From Bacteroidales bacterium (GTDB taxonomy: Bacteria > Bacteroidota > Bacteroidia > Bacteroidales > Marinilabiliaceae), in assembly GCA_012838865.1 (NCBI GenBank), contig DUOK01000209.1:1-46347 (forward strand): a stretch of DNA of 46,347 nt, given 5' to 3'. Below, in pieces: positions 9,446-16,583 of the stretch. A program made the translations under genes and the position numbers. Positions within the stretch are counted from its first letter, which is position 1. Each line of letters begins with the position of its first letter. Below the pieces are notes generated by a model. The model was not told where the DNA came from, did no database searches, and saw only the letters and a program-made list of their open reading frames with translations.

Positions 9446-9919
9446 TTACAATAAGCTTTTCATCCATTCTTCAAGTTGCTCATAAGTGGCTTCGCCCTCG
9501 TGGAAAAAGCGCTTGCCTTTGTAATGCATGATGGTTGCCGGTATCGCGCCCGACCAGGCCGGATCAAGTGCTTCAATCCAGTCGCCCCCCCTGGGGGTAA
9601 GCAGCATAAGCACTTCGTGACGGACCTCATGCTGCTCTAAAAAAGGCAACAAACGCGCTTCCTTTTGATTGGGAAAATCAAGATTGGCCATCAGCACTTT
9701 GACCGGTACACCTTCCAGTTGCGGGGCAATGCGATTAAATTCGGGAATCTCTTTTACACAGGGTTGACACCAGGTGGCCCATAAATTCACCACAAACAAG
9801 GTGTCCGATGCCGTTTCAACGCGTTGCTGCAAATCAGCTACCGGAATATTCTCAACCGGATGGGCTGCTTCAGCCTTAAAAATGGAAATCCACAAAAACA
9901 GAACTAATAAATGTCGCAT
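9446..9919 (-). CDS. Secreted TlpA-like thioredoxin
   Basis: 157 aa with a signal peptide (MRHLLVLFLWISIFKAEA). The thioredoxin active site is WATW-Cys51-Gln-Pro-Cys54, and the cis-proline is Pro127 in AIPAT. The TlpA/ResA subfamily reduces periplasmic disulfides, often for cytochrome or envelope protein maturation. Its gene is 20 nt upstream of the other redoxin gene, so the two probably work in the same envelope redox process. The residue pair between the cysteines (QP) is common in TlpA-type proteins. Confidence 0.88.
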   Translation of the reverse strand: MRHLLVLFLWISIFKAEAAHPVENIPVADLQQRVETASDTLFVVNLWATWCQPCVKEIPEFNRIAPQLEGVPVKVLMANLDFPNQKEARLLPFLEQHEVRHEVLMLLTPRGGDWIEALDPAWSGAIPATIMHYKGKRFFHEGEATYEQLEEWMKSLL

Positions 9920-9977
9920 AACTGATTCTTTGGGTAACTGTAAAGAAACAGCTGAAAGCAGAAAATAGTTCAGCCTG

Positions 9978-11255
9978 CTACCAAATTAAGCGAACGGCCA
10001 TGAGCAACCACAAGGGCCATAAAGCCAATGGCATATCCTGAGGTAAAAAGGGGAAAAGCACTAAGAGAAAAATCAAAGGCAACAGGAGAAGCCAACGGAG
10101 CCGCCGCTGAAACAAAGCGCTGGTTCTGCTTGGGAAAAGCAACAGTAAATACAGGGGATGTGCCCATAAGAGATGCCAGTTGGGACCGGTTACCGAGTGT
10201 GAAGTGAAAAACCAAAGAAAAATAATCAAAAAACCCAGTAAAACCGGAGGCACAAAGGTCACCACATTCAACCAGTGCAGGGACAACTTTCTTTTAACGC
10301 GCCAATGGGTGATGCGAAGGCCAAATAAAGCCAGGATGCTGAATACCAGAAGCGGTGCCCAAAAGACCTTTTTAGGGCTGGTTTCAAACACCAGAAGCTC
10401 CTGCGCTTCACCTACTGCTGCCTTGCCACTGGCATCGTGGGCCCCGGCAAATTGCAGCATCAGGTGGTCGGGTAAAAACTGAATACTCAGTGCATCCACT
10501 GCTTTGTCGGTAGGTTGGCCCAGAATTAAATCGAGGCCAAGTTTGGTCCAGGGTCTGTATTGCAGATAGTCTGCAATGGCAGTACGAAAAGTGCTTTGCT
10601 CAACATTTTGTGTATCCGGAAAAACGAGTCCTCCGGGATATTGAACTGCAATGATGTCGCGCACCCGTGTCGCACAATTGTCGTAGAAAAAATGATAGGG
10701 ATAGTACCTGTTTTCTGGTTGATGGTTCAAAAGCAGCGCTTCCATTAAGGCCGCTTTTCCGGCACTACTTAAAAGCAGCTCCTGTTCCCAAACAGAACGG
10801 CCCTCCATACGGTATTCCCTGAGAAAGCGCTCGAAGGTGGTTATGGAAAGCATATAGTCCAATTCCCCCCGCATAAACTTTAGATAGAAGTTGGGGGTCG
10901 AAAAATCAAAGGTGCCATAATTAAAAACATAATCGCTGCCACTTGCTTCATCCTGAACGCGAATGGCTGTGTGTCCAAAGAGACTGTAGAGTTCTTCACC
11001 AGGGGCACAGGTTAAAATGGTCATTCTACTGTTCTCCCAACGTTCGGCCTGTAAAGCAGTCGCGCTGCTTAACAAAATTAAGCCGGGTAGAAGCGCATAT
11101 TTGCAAATGCTTTTACCCTTGGTGGGGAGCTGCTCAAAAGCCGCTTTAAGTAAGAAAATAAGGGAAATGGCCATAGAAGTACTGCTGTTGATGGCGTAAA
11201 TGAAAAATTTGATTGTCGAAAGATACTGAAATTCCCTAAAAGGTACCCGGGCCAT
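9978..11255 (-). CDS. DUF4105 membrane protein
   Basis: Up to 425 aa. The N-terminal half is a periplasmic domain of the DUF4105 (Lnb N-terminal-like) type: GEELYSLFGHTAIRV, FNYGTFDFSTPNFYLKF and FFYDNCATRVRDI carry the conserved His, Asn and Cys. The C-terminal half has four to five hydrophobic segments. The start is uncertain: ATG at 11255, or ATG at 11174, which gives a protein opening with a signal-anchor (AISLIFLLKAAF...LLPGLILLSSATALQA). The biochemical role is not established; an enzymatic function for the His/Cys cluster is inference. The start region overlaps the end of a small upstream ORF and lies next to a 24-bp repeat array. Confidence 0.85.
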   Translation of the reverse strand: MARVPFREFQYLSTIKFFIYAINSSTSMAISLIFLLKAAFEQLPTKGKSICKYALLPGLILLSSATALQAERWENSRMTILTCAPGEELYSLFGHTAIRVQDEASGSDYVFNYGTFDFSTPNFYLKFMRGELDYMLSITTFERFLREYRMEGRSVWEQELLLSSAGKAALMEALLLNHQPENRYYPYHFFYDNCATRVRDIIAVQYPGGLVFPDTQNVEQSTFRTAIADYLQYRPWTKLGLDLILGQPTDKAVDALSIQFLPDHLMLQFAGAHDASGKAAVGEAQELLVFETSPKKVFWAPLLVFSILALFGLRITHWRVKRKLSLHWLNVVTFVPPVLLGFLIIFLWFFTSHSVTGPNWHLLWAHPLYLLLLFPSRTSALFQRRLRWLLLLPLIFLLVLFPFLPQDMPLALWPLWLLMAVRLIW

Positions 11256-11560
11256 GTCGATGAATTGCGAGTTACATTTGTATCGGGCCTCTTGTTTACA
11301 TTTGTCACAGGCAGCACGTTTACTTTTGTATCAAATTCAGCAGGAAGTTTAAAGAGGTGCAAAAACAGTTTCCCCAGCAAAACAACAAGAAGATCGAGCA
11401 GCCTGGTAAAGCTTTTTAGCTCGTCTGCCTTATCTTCATCATTGGGGATTTCGTGGGACTGGTAATCCGGATCACTAAAGAACTCACCCAGCCAATCGCT
11501 TAATTGCTCCAGCAGGAAAGCGTGGGTGTGACGAAAAGAGGAGTTGTCGGCTTGTTCCAT
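11078..11560 (-). CDS. Small hypothetical protein, possibly real in its first half
   Basis: A 160-codon ORF with an ATG at 11560. The first ~75 residues (MEQADNSSFRHTHAFLLEQL...) look like a plausible acidic, helical protein with a leucine-rich stretch. Residues ~77-101 are a three-copy 8-residue repeat created by the 24-bp DNA repeat. The last ~60 codons overlap the DUF4105 N-terminus in another frame and look like out-of-frame sequence. It may be a truncated gene, or a short gene whose C-terminus has drifted. It faces the gene at 11778 across an array of CTTAA repeats. I do not recognise it. Confidence 0.4.
   Translation of the reverse strand: MEQADNSSFRHTHAFLLEQLSDWLGEFFSDPDYQSHEIPNDEDKADELKSFTRLLDLLVVLLGKLFLHLFKLPAEFDTKVNVLPVTNVNKRPDTNVTRNSSTWPGYLLGNFSIFRQSNFSFTPSTAVLLWPFPLFSYLKRLLSSSPPRVKAFANMRFYPA
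11271..11332. repeat. Three 24-bp-period direct repeats upstream of the DUF4105 gene
   Basis: Three copies of a GTTTACATTTGTA-like element: GTTACATTTGTAT (from 11271), GTTTACATTTGTCA (from 11294) and GTTTACTTTTGTAT (from 11318). The TTAC cores start at 11272, 11296 and 11320, so the period is exactly 24 bp. The copies resemble the palindromic TTACA-NN-TGTAA boxes around the XRE regulator gene. They lie 16-77 nt upstream of the DUF4105 ATG at 11255. If the overlapping minus-strand ORF is translated, the array encodes three imperfect 8-residue repeats (DTKVNVLP, VTNVNKRP, DTNVTRNS). Confidence 0.65.
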
Positions 11561-11561
11561 A

Positions 11562-11757
11562 CTTAATAGTTTATTTAATTATTTGCTTAATTGATTGTTT
11601 TTCACCGGAGCTGTTGCTCTGAACAGCAACACTGTATTTAGTTACAATATTAAACCGCATTTTCTTTTTATTTGAAATAAATTAAGCAGATTTTATGCCC
11701 TTAATTATTGGCTTAAGACTTAATTTAGCTTAAATTTGTGCTTAACTGTTCACTTAA
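11562..11757. repeat. CTTAA repeat array in a divergent intergenic region
   Basis: The plus strand has CTTAA at 11562, 11586, 11700, 11712, 11719, 11729, 11741 and 11753, plus an inverted TTAAG at 11682. Several are GCTTAA. Six copies fall within 58 bp just before the plus-strand gene at 11778, with steps of 12, 7, 10, 12 and 12 bp, close to one helical turn. One copy overlaps the predicted -7 box. This looks like an operator array, but the region is A/T-rich and the motif is only 5-6 bp. Confidence 0.5.
11708..11738 (+). promoter_or_regulatory. Candidate promoter of the hypothetical gene at 11778
   Basis: -33 element TTG (11708-11710), 20-nt spacer, and -7 element TAAATTTG (11731-11738), which matches TAnnTTTG. 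The distance to the ATG at 11778 is 39 nt. CTTAA repeats lie in the spacer, over the -7 box and downstream of it, as expected for repressor or activator sites. Confidence 0.5.
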
Positions 11758-11777
11758 TTTCATTGTGATTGCTGCCT

Positions 11778-12908
11778 ATGCATCAGGTACCTCAACCAAT
11801 ATTGACTCCGCGGGAGTTACTGCTTCGTGCCTGGCCGGATATCTTTCCGGGGCTCGACAGGGTGGTTGTATTGTCCATAGGTGCCGATGGCAGCAGCGAT
11901 GGCTTGGAGTTGTTGCGAAAAGGGCAGCAATACCAACTTAATGAGTTGTTGACCACGGCGCTGGCCGACCAATTGGCTCAAATTGCCAGAGAACAGCCGG
12001 GTTACTTATGGCTGACTCCGGGTCAGGTTCCGTTTGAGGAGGAGGCCAGACAGCAGCGACAATTGGATATATTTTCGGAAGAACAGCATGTGGTCATGCA
12101 GCTGCGTATGAAGGCCGGGCGACAAACCGACTGTTTTTACCTCTACTTTAGAGGAGACCAGAGTAACTTTGGGGTCAGTCGACTTCAAGGACAGTTGGAT
12201 ACAGCGCGAAAGGCCCTCATTGGTACCCTCCTCTTCCGCTTTACGCGTTTCTTTTATCAATCCTCCGGTCAGTTTAAGGACTACATTCATCAGTTTACAA
12301 ATGTAACAAAACAGTTGCTGTCCGGGCAAAATTCCGAAAGTCAAAACCCGCCACTCAGCTGGGTGGACCAATGGTCGCAAGACCAGCTGGAGCAATTGGG
12401 CGCAGCCCGGGGCATTCAACTCCGCCTTAGTAAAGCCGCTTTAGAGCGCCTCGCAACGGCCCCCGATTACCGGGCGGCCAAGTCTGCTTTGGAGCAGGCC
12501 GCTCGTTTTGCATTGATGTTGACCCTGAGCAATGAAGAACAGGACGAAGTGCTGATTGAGGCCCCATATTTGGTATTCCCTGCGGTGAGTGAGCCGGATA
12601 AATCAGCTACAAACTCTTTGCCTGCTGCTGGTGGCCGTATGGAAAAAACCCGTAATTTTTTAGATCAACTGGAGAATGCAGCGGCAGAGCTGGCCCGTCA
12701 GGGAGAAGATTTGACCGGTGCTATGGTAGGGAAATTGATGGAGCGTCCCATTACTGCACCGGCCATTACTGATGCACTGCGTAAGAACAAAAAACGGATT
12801 TTGCTCCTGTTGGAACAAAATCCGCAAAATTGGCCCATCATAAGGCAATATTTCAGACCGCTTATTAATCTGCTCGAAAGAGAGAAGAAACTGCGTCAAA
12901 TAGGCTAA
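11778..12908 (+). CDS. Hypothetical protein with a possible C-terminal DNA-binding region
   Basis: 376 aa from the ATG at 11778 (a TTG three codons upstream is less likely). I do not recognise the family. What can be seen: a mixed N-terminal domain of about 130 residues (VVVLSIGADGSSDG... LRMKAGRQTDCFYLYFRGDQSNFGVSRLQGQ), then a mainly helical middle, and a basic, helical C-terminus (about 290-376: MEKTRNFLDQLENAAAELA, then LTGAMVGKLMERPITAPAI, then KKRILLLLEQNPQNW) whose spacing is compatible with a helix-turn-helix. There is no signal peptide or membrane segment. A TTACA-AA-TGTAA box occurs inside the gene at 12293-12307. Its promoter is embedded in a CTTAA repeat array, so a regulatory role is possible but unproven. 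Confidence 0.7.
   Translation: MHQVPQPILTPRELLLRAWPDIFPGLDRVVVLSIGADGSSDGLELLRKGQQYQLNELLTTALADQLAQIAREQPGYLWLTPGQVPFEEEARQQRQLDIFSEEQHVVMQLRMKAGRQTDCFYLYFRGDQSNFGVSRLQGQLDTARKALIGTLLFRFTRFFYQSSGQFKDYIHQFTNVTKQLLSGQNSESQNPPLSWVDQWSQDQLEQLGAARGIQLRLSKAALERLATAPDYRAAKSALEQAARFALMLTLSNEEQDEVLIEAPYLVFPAVSEPDKSATNSLPAAGGRMEKTRNFLDQLENAAAELARQGEDLTGAMVGKLMERPITAPAITDALRKNKKRILLLLEQNPQNWPIIRQYFRPLINLLEREKKLRQIG
12293..12307. promoter_or_regulatory. TTACA-NN-TGTAA box inside the hypothetical gene
   Basis: GTTTACAAATGTAAC, identical to the box in front of pyrK (14601-14615). It lies within coding sequence (encoding F-T-N-V-T), so it may be coincidental or an intragenic operator. Confidence 0.35.
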
Positions 12909-12919
12909 AAACAGTTCTT

Positions 12920-13831
12920 TTACACCTGCAACGCCCCTTTGAGTTCTGTCACCGAGCTCATTTTGTGGCGAAGGAGGTAGTCTTCAATACCCGCAATGAT
13001 TTTTTCCGTTACTCCGGGATCGATAAAATTTGCAGTCCCAATTTGAATGGCACTGGCTCCGGCCAGCATAAAGGCAATGGCATCTTCGGCATTACTGATG
13101 CCGCCCATCCCTACCACCGGAATTTTTACAGCCTGGGCCACCTGCCAAACCATGCGCAAGGCTACAGGCTTAACTGCTGCTCCCGACAAGCCTCCGGTTA
13201 TGGTGGACAATACCGGGCGTCGCTGCTCCACATCAATGGCCATGCCCAGCAAAGTGTTGATGAGACTGACCGAATCGGCACCGGCGCTTTCCACCCCGAG
13301 GGCAATTTCTGCGATATTGGTTACATTCGGCGACAGTTTTACCATCAGGTGCTTATTGTAAACTGCTCTGACTGCTGCGGTTACAGCGATGGCTGAGGGA
13401 CAGGAGGTTCCAAAAGCCATGCCCCCTTCTTTTACATTGGGACAGCTGATGTTTAATTCAATGCCCGGAATGTGGTCCAGTGCATTTATTTTGGCGGCTG
13501 TCTCTACGTACTCTTCTACTGTTGAACCCGATACATTCACCAGGATGTTGGTGCGGTACTTCTTGATGCGGGGATAAATCTCGCTGATAAAACGGTCAAC
13601 GCCCACATTTTGCAAACCTACCGCATTAAGCATACCCATTGGCGTTTCGGCCATGCGCGGGTAGTCGTTGCCCTGTCGTGGATGCAGTGTTGTTCCTTTA
13701 ACCACGATGCCCCCCAAACGATTGATGTCTACGAAATCTTCGTACTCTTCGCCGTAGCCATAAGTGCCTGAGGCGGTCATTACCGGATTTTGCAGCTCAA
13801 GGCTTCCCAGTTTTACTTTCAGATCTACCAT
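12920..13831 (-). CDS. pyrD: Dihydroorotate dehydrogenase, catalytic subunit (class 1B)
   Basis: Flavoprotein (FMN) that oxidises dihydroorotate to orotate in pyrimidine synthesis. 303 aa, the usual length for the soluble PyrDB form. Motifs: N-terminal [16 protein letters not shown], substrate loop [14 protein letters not shown], and the catalytic base Cys130 in [11 protein letters not shown], which marks class 1 (class 2 has Ser). The FMN-phosphate loop is IPVVGMGGI followed by [12 protein letters not shown]. Its first 7 nt overlap the end of pyrK, the partner subunit that passes electrons to NAD+, so the pair is translated together. Convergent with the hypothetical gene at 11778, with an 11-nt gap. 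Confidence 0.96.
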   Translation of the reverse strand: MVDLKVKLGSLELQNPVMTASGTYGYGEEYEDFVDINRLGGIVVKGTTLHPRQGNDYPRMAETPMGMLNAVGLQNVGVDRFISEIYPRIKKYRTNILVNVSGSTVEEYVETAAKINALDHIPGIELNISCPNVKEGGMAFGTSCPSAIAVTAAVRAVYNKHLMVKLSPNVTNIAEIALGVESAGADSVSLINTLLGMAIDVEQRRPVLSTITGGLSGAAVKPVALRMVWQVAQAVKIPVVGMGGISNAEDAIAFMLAGASAIQIGTANFIDPGVTEKIIAGIEDYLLRHKMSSVTELKGALQV

Positions 13832-14592
13832 TGTAAGTATTTTGAGTCAAACACAGGACCATCGGTGCAGGTACACTTGTGTCCGTCTTTGGTTGGGGTA
13901 ATACAACATAAACAGGCTCCTATGCCACAAGCCATATGGTTTTCGAGAGATACCTGACAGCTAAGTGCATGTTTGTTGGCATACTTGGCCAGGATGCGCA
14001 TCATGGCTTCTGGTCCACAGGTGTATATCCAGTCGAAATCGGGTGTTTCCGTTTTCATTACCGGGTGATGGATAACGTAGCCCTTGGTACCGGCGCTGCC
14101 GTCTTCGGTGGTTACCATCACCTCGCCCAGTTCACGATAGGCATCCAGGCGCACCAGGCCCGCAGCGGTTCGGGTGCCAATTAAAAACCGTGGTGTTATA
14201 CCGTTTTTCTTTAAGTGACGACCTAAAAACAACAAGGGAGCCACACCGCAACCACCGCCTACAAGCAAAACCCGCTTGCTGTCGGGCAGTGCATAGCCTT
14301 TGCCGAGCGGATAAAGCATATTGATGGTACTGCCCAAAGCCAGGGCCGTAAGGGCGCGGGTTCCGGTACCTACTTCCTGTACCAAAAGCTTTATTTGTTG
14401 CTTATCGTAGTCTACATCGTGGATGGACAGAGGTCTGCGCAGGTAGGCCCCCGGCGCATCCACACGCACTTCGGCAAATTGACCGGGAGTCATTTCCGGC
14501 AGTGCTTCCGGTCCGCCCTGCAGCGTCAACACCACAAAATCGTCGGTCTGCCTTTCGCTGTTGACCAGGGTAAAATCATGAAGATATTTCAT
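13825..14592 (-). CDS. pyrK: Dihydroorotate dehydrogenase, electron-transfer subunit
   Basis: 255-aa iron-sulfur flavoprotein of the ferredoxin-reductase fold that moves electrons from PyrD FMN to NAD+. The FAD-binding motif is RRPLSI (52-57), the NAD-binding glycine loop is [12 protein letters not shown] (about 109-120), and a C-terminal [2Fe-2S] cluster has ligands Cys222, Cys227, Cys230 and Cys242 ([10 protein letters not shown]...CTC). The stop overlaps the pyrD start by 7 nt. It is preceded by a promoter whose -7 box sits inside a TTACA-NN-TGTAA palindrome, and by the XRE regulator gene 75 nt upstream on the same strand. Confidence 0.95.
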   Translation of the reverse strand: MKYLHDFTLVNSERQTDDFVVLTLQGGPEALPEMTPGQFAEVRVDAPGAYLRRPLSIHDVDYDKQQIKLLVQEVGTGTRALTALALGSTINMLYPLGKGYALPDSKRVLLVGGGCGVAPLLFLGRHLKKNGITPRFLIGTRTAAGLVRLDAYRELGEVMVTTEDGSAGTKGYVIHHPVMKTETPDFDWIYTCGPEAMMRILAKYANKHALSCQVSLENHMACGIGACLCCITPTKDGHKCTCTDGPVFDSKYLQW

Positions 14593-14600
14593 GGAAGATT

Positions 14601-14634
14601 GTTTACAAATGTAACAAGAGAAAAACTGGACAAA
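14601..14634 (-). promoter_or_regulatory. pyrK-pyrD promoter with overlapping palindromic operator
   Basis: Palindrome GTTTACAAATGTAAC (14601-14615). On the minus strand it contains TACATTTG, a TAnnTTTG -7 box (14606-14613). A TTTG (14631-14634 on the minus strand) lies 17 nt upstream of it, shorter than the usual 19. The box begins 9 nt before the pyrK ATG. The same palindrome occurs at the XRE promoter, which suggests shared control. Confidence 0.55.
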
Positions 14635-14667
14635 TTTAGTGTTTTTTACGCAGCCGGCATAATAAAA

Positions 14668-15120
14668 TCATCCTTTCGGATGATAGCTGCGGAAGCTTTT
14701 GTCCTTATAAAACACAACGATTTGTTCAATTTCCGTTTCCCCCACAACCTTGAGCGCCTCCCCTAAAGGGGACGGGGATGCATGACTTGGTTCCGGAACA
14801 GTACTTTCCATAGATTTTGAGGCAGAAAACAAGTCGTTCTGCTCCGGCCTTGCAGCCGAAGGTAGTGTATCGGGTTTCTTCCCCTGCTGTTCTTCGGAGG
14901 CAGCAGGCAGAGCACGATAAACACTTCCCTTGCCACTTATCAGCCAGTCGCTGCTTACTTCAGGAAAGGCCAGGAGGATTTTTTGTATGAAATCGAGGCT
15001 GGGATTGTTGCGTCCCGAAAGTATGTGACTGACACTGGAGCGCTGTACGCCAACGATTTCGGCAAAGCGCACTGGACTTAAGCCTTCCTTATCCATTAAT
15101 ATCTGTAAACGCTGTTTCAT
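14668..15120 (-). CDS. XRE-family helix-turn-helix regulator
   Basis: 150 aa. The N-terminal ~65 residues form a Cro/CI-type domain (MKQRLQILMDKEGLSPVRF, recognition region GVQRSSVSHILSGRNNPSLDFIQKIL) of a kind widespread in Bacteroidota. It continues into a low-complexity Pro/Ser/Glu-rich linker (about 75-125) and a short conserved-looking tail (EIEQIVVFYKDKSFRSYHP). Ligand and targets are unknown. The promoter has a perfect TTTG-N19-TATATTTG layout, and its -7 box is inside a TTACA-NN-TGTAA-like site, so autoregulation is likely (inference). The pyrK promoter 75 nt downstream carries the same site. Confidence 0.85.
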   Translation of the reverse strand: MKQRLQILMDKEGLSPVRFAEIVGVQRSSVSHILSGRNNPSLDFIQKILLAFPEVSSDWLISGKGSVYRALPAASEEQQGKKPDTLPSAARPEQNDLFSASKSMESTVPEPSHASPSPLGEALKVVGETEIEQIVVFYKDKSFRSYHPKG

Positions 15121-15145
15121 GATAACTGCTTTTAAGCGAATGTTG

Positions 15146-15217
15146 GTTTACAAATATAACACTGAGTTTACATATATCAAAGGCGCCTGGCGACCTTTCT
15201 TTGTTACATTTGTAATC
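15146..15217 (-). promoter_or_regulatory. XRE gene promoter with three operator-like boxes
   Basis: On the minus strand: -33 TTTG (15178-15181), 19-nt spacer, -7 TATATTTG (15151-15158), 30 nt before the ATG. Operator-like boxes are GTTTACAAATATAAC (15146-15160, covering the -7), GTTTACATATATC (15166-15178, filling the spacer, 20 bp away) and the perfect palindrome-core GTTACATTTGTAATC (15203-15217, upstream of -33). Binding at the first two would occlude RNA polymerase. Confidence 0.65.
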
Positions 15218-15663
15218 GGCGACTGGTTTTTTCAGCTGCGAATAACGAAGTGAAACAGACCCCTTTAAACAGCTGTCGAAATAGGAGGGTTTAATGCCTG
15301 TATTATGAGATGAATACAAGTCCTGATTAGGATGCCAGTTTATTCACTCTTAGGGCTGCAATTCGCCGTCCCATCCTTTTTCAGCAAGGGCTTTGCGCTT
15401 GTTATTGCCTCTCTTTCAGCAAGCTGGAAGCTCATACGGATTGCTGATAAAGTAATACTTTTGCTGATATTATTAATAAGCTGGAAATAAACACTTTACA
15501 TTGACTTCTGTGCCCTCAAAAGGCCTTGATTGAATAATTATTCAAGCCCAGTCCTGTATTAATTAAACAAATACTTCTCCTTGCTGTTATAAAACGCTGA
15601 TTATGTGATTTTTATAACTCAAGAAAGGGTTTTTTGTATACATCAAAACAGTTTGTTTTCATG

Positions 15664-15678
15664 GTTTACATTTGTAAC
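15664..15678. promoter_or_regulatory. TTACA-NN-TGTAA palindromic box
   Basis: GTTTACATTTGTAAC, with perfect half-sites TTACA and TGTAA. It is in the gene-less segment and not in front of any recognised gene. On the plus strand it contains a TACATTTG -7-like box, but no TTTG at the right distance. Confidence 0.5.
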
Positions 15679-15983
15679 ATCATGGCGGCGACTTCTCCCC
15701 TGTCCCCTTGCAGGAACGGAACGGCAACTAAGTCCCCACCTAACGAACCTGTAGCGCTATCCTGCCACGTGTAAGGCCCAAACACGAAGTCTTCTTAATG
15801 AATATCGGCCTTTAATTTATTTATCATAATGAAAGCTGTCAGAATGGGCTGAAAATCCTCCTGTTCTACCTCCGTAGAGACCATCGTTTTGGCAAAGTAC
15901 GTTTCAGTGTGTTTGTAGACTTAAAGGTGCCTACCCGGCCCTAAGTCCACATGAGCAGTCTTTAGTGGCTAAAAAGGACAAAA

Positions 15984-16019
15984 AAAGGGGTTGGTCTGCT
16001 TGTGCAGACCAACCCCTTT
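15984..16019 (-). terminator. Intrinsic terminator after the flavodoxin gene
   Basis: Perfect 16-bp stem AAAGGGGTTGGTCTGC / GCAGACCAACCCCTTT with a 4-nt loop. On the minus strand it is followed by a T tract. It lies 19 nt after the flavodoxin stop codon. Confidence 0.9.
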
Positions 16020-16038
16020 GATGCGTATGTACTAAGGA

Positions 16039-16554
16039 TTATTTCTTTTTAGAAAACTCCTTTTGGATATCGGTGATCCATTTTTCTATGCGTTCGTTGC
16101 TTAGCGCAGCCTGGTTTTCGATGTCCAGTGCCAAACCGCAAAACTGGTCGCCTCGCTCCGCTCTGGAGTCCTCATAGCTGTATCCTTTGGTAGAGGTAAA
16201 GCCCACTACTTTGCCACCGCGTTCTTCAATAAACTCGGCCATAATTCCTACACCGTCCACAAAGTTCTCGGGATAGTTCTTCTGGTCGCCTCCGCCAAAA
16301 ATAGCGAATTTCTTGCCTTTGAACGACTCGTCCTCAATGGTGGGCAGATATTCGTCCCAATAGTTGGGCAACTCTCCGTCGAACCAGGTGGGAACAGCAA
16401 AAATGTAGTTGTCGTGCTTCTTGAAATCTTCCAAAGTAGCCACGTCGGCATCGACTTCCTCGCAATTGTCTGCACCCAGCAATTTGATCATTTTTTTTAC
16501 TTGCTGGTGGGTTTTTACCGAGCGAAAACTGTAAAATATGCCTACCTTCTTCAT
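16039..16554 (-). CDS. Flavodoxin
   Basis: 171 aa, the length of long-chain flavodoxins: FMN-binding one-electron carriers in the cytoplasm. The family signature is seen in the W-loop region (AVPTWFDGELPNYWDEYLP), in FAIFGGGDQKNYPENFVDGVGIMAEF, and in the C-terminal FCGLALDIENQ. The N-terminal phosphate-binding loop, usually (T/S)xTGxT, is here degenerate (YSFRSVKTHQQ), without the glycine. It lies 29 nt downstream of the E1 gene on the same strand and may be co-transcribed with the 2-oxoacid dehydrogenase genes. A role linked to them is not shown. Confidence 0.9.
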   Translation of the reverse strand: MKKVGIFYSFRSVKTHQQVKKMIKLLGADNCEEVDADVATLEDFKKHDNYIFAVPTWFDGELPNYWDEYLPTIEDESFKGKKFAIFGGGDQKNYPENFVDGVGIMAEFIEERGGKVVGFTSTKGYSYEDSRAERGDQFCGLALDIENQAALSNERIEKWITDIQKEFSKKK

Positions 16555-16583
16555 ATTATTCTCTTCTGTGGTTTACGATTGAT

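Larger units (their letters stand above)
15218..16038. other. Gene-less segment of about 0.8 kb
   Basis: No ORF here looks like a real protein in any frame. The segment holds a perfect 16-bp palindrome TTGAATAATTATTCAA (15530-15545), a single TTTACA half-site (15495-15500), a full GTTTACATTTGTAAC box (15664-15678), and the flavodoxin terminator (15984-16019). Three GCTGAT/GCTGGAA-type short repeats occur near 15420-15490. No tRNA, tmRNA or other known structured RNA was recognised by eye. It may hold a small RNA or decayed gene remains. Confidence 0.5.

Noticed and set aside
15089-15319. 76-codon minus-strand ORF upstream of the XRE gene
   Set aside because: It runs across the XRE promoter and operators, overlaps the XRE start, and its protein shows no coherent structure. 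Treated as non-coding.
15661-15774. 37-codon ORF starting ATG at the TTACA-NN-TGTAA box
   Set aside because: Low-complexity Pro/Thr/Ser/Ala product with no recognisable motif; the start codon sits on the operator-like box and no homologous pattern is visible. Kept only as a note in the gene-less segment.
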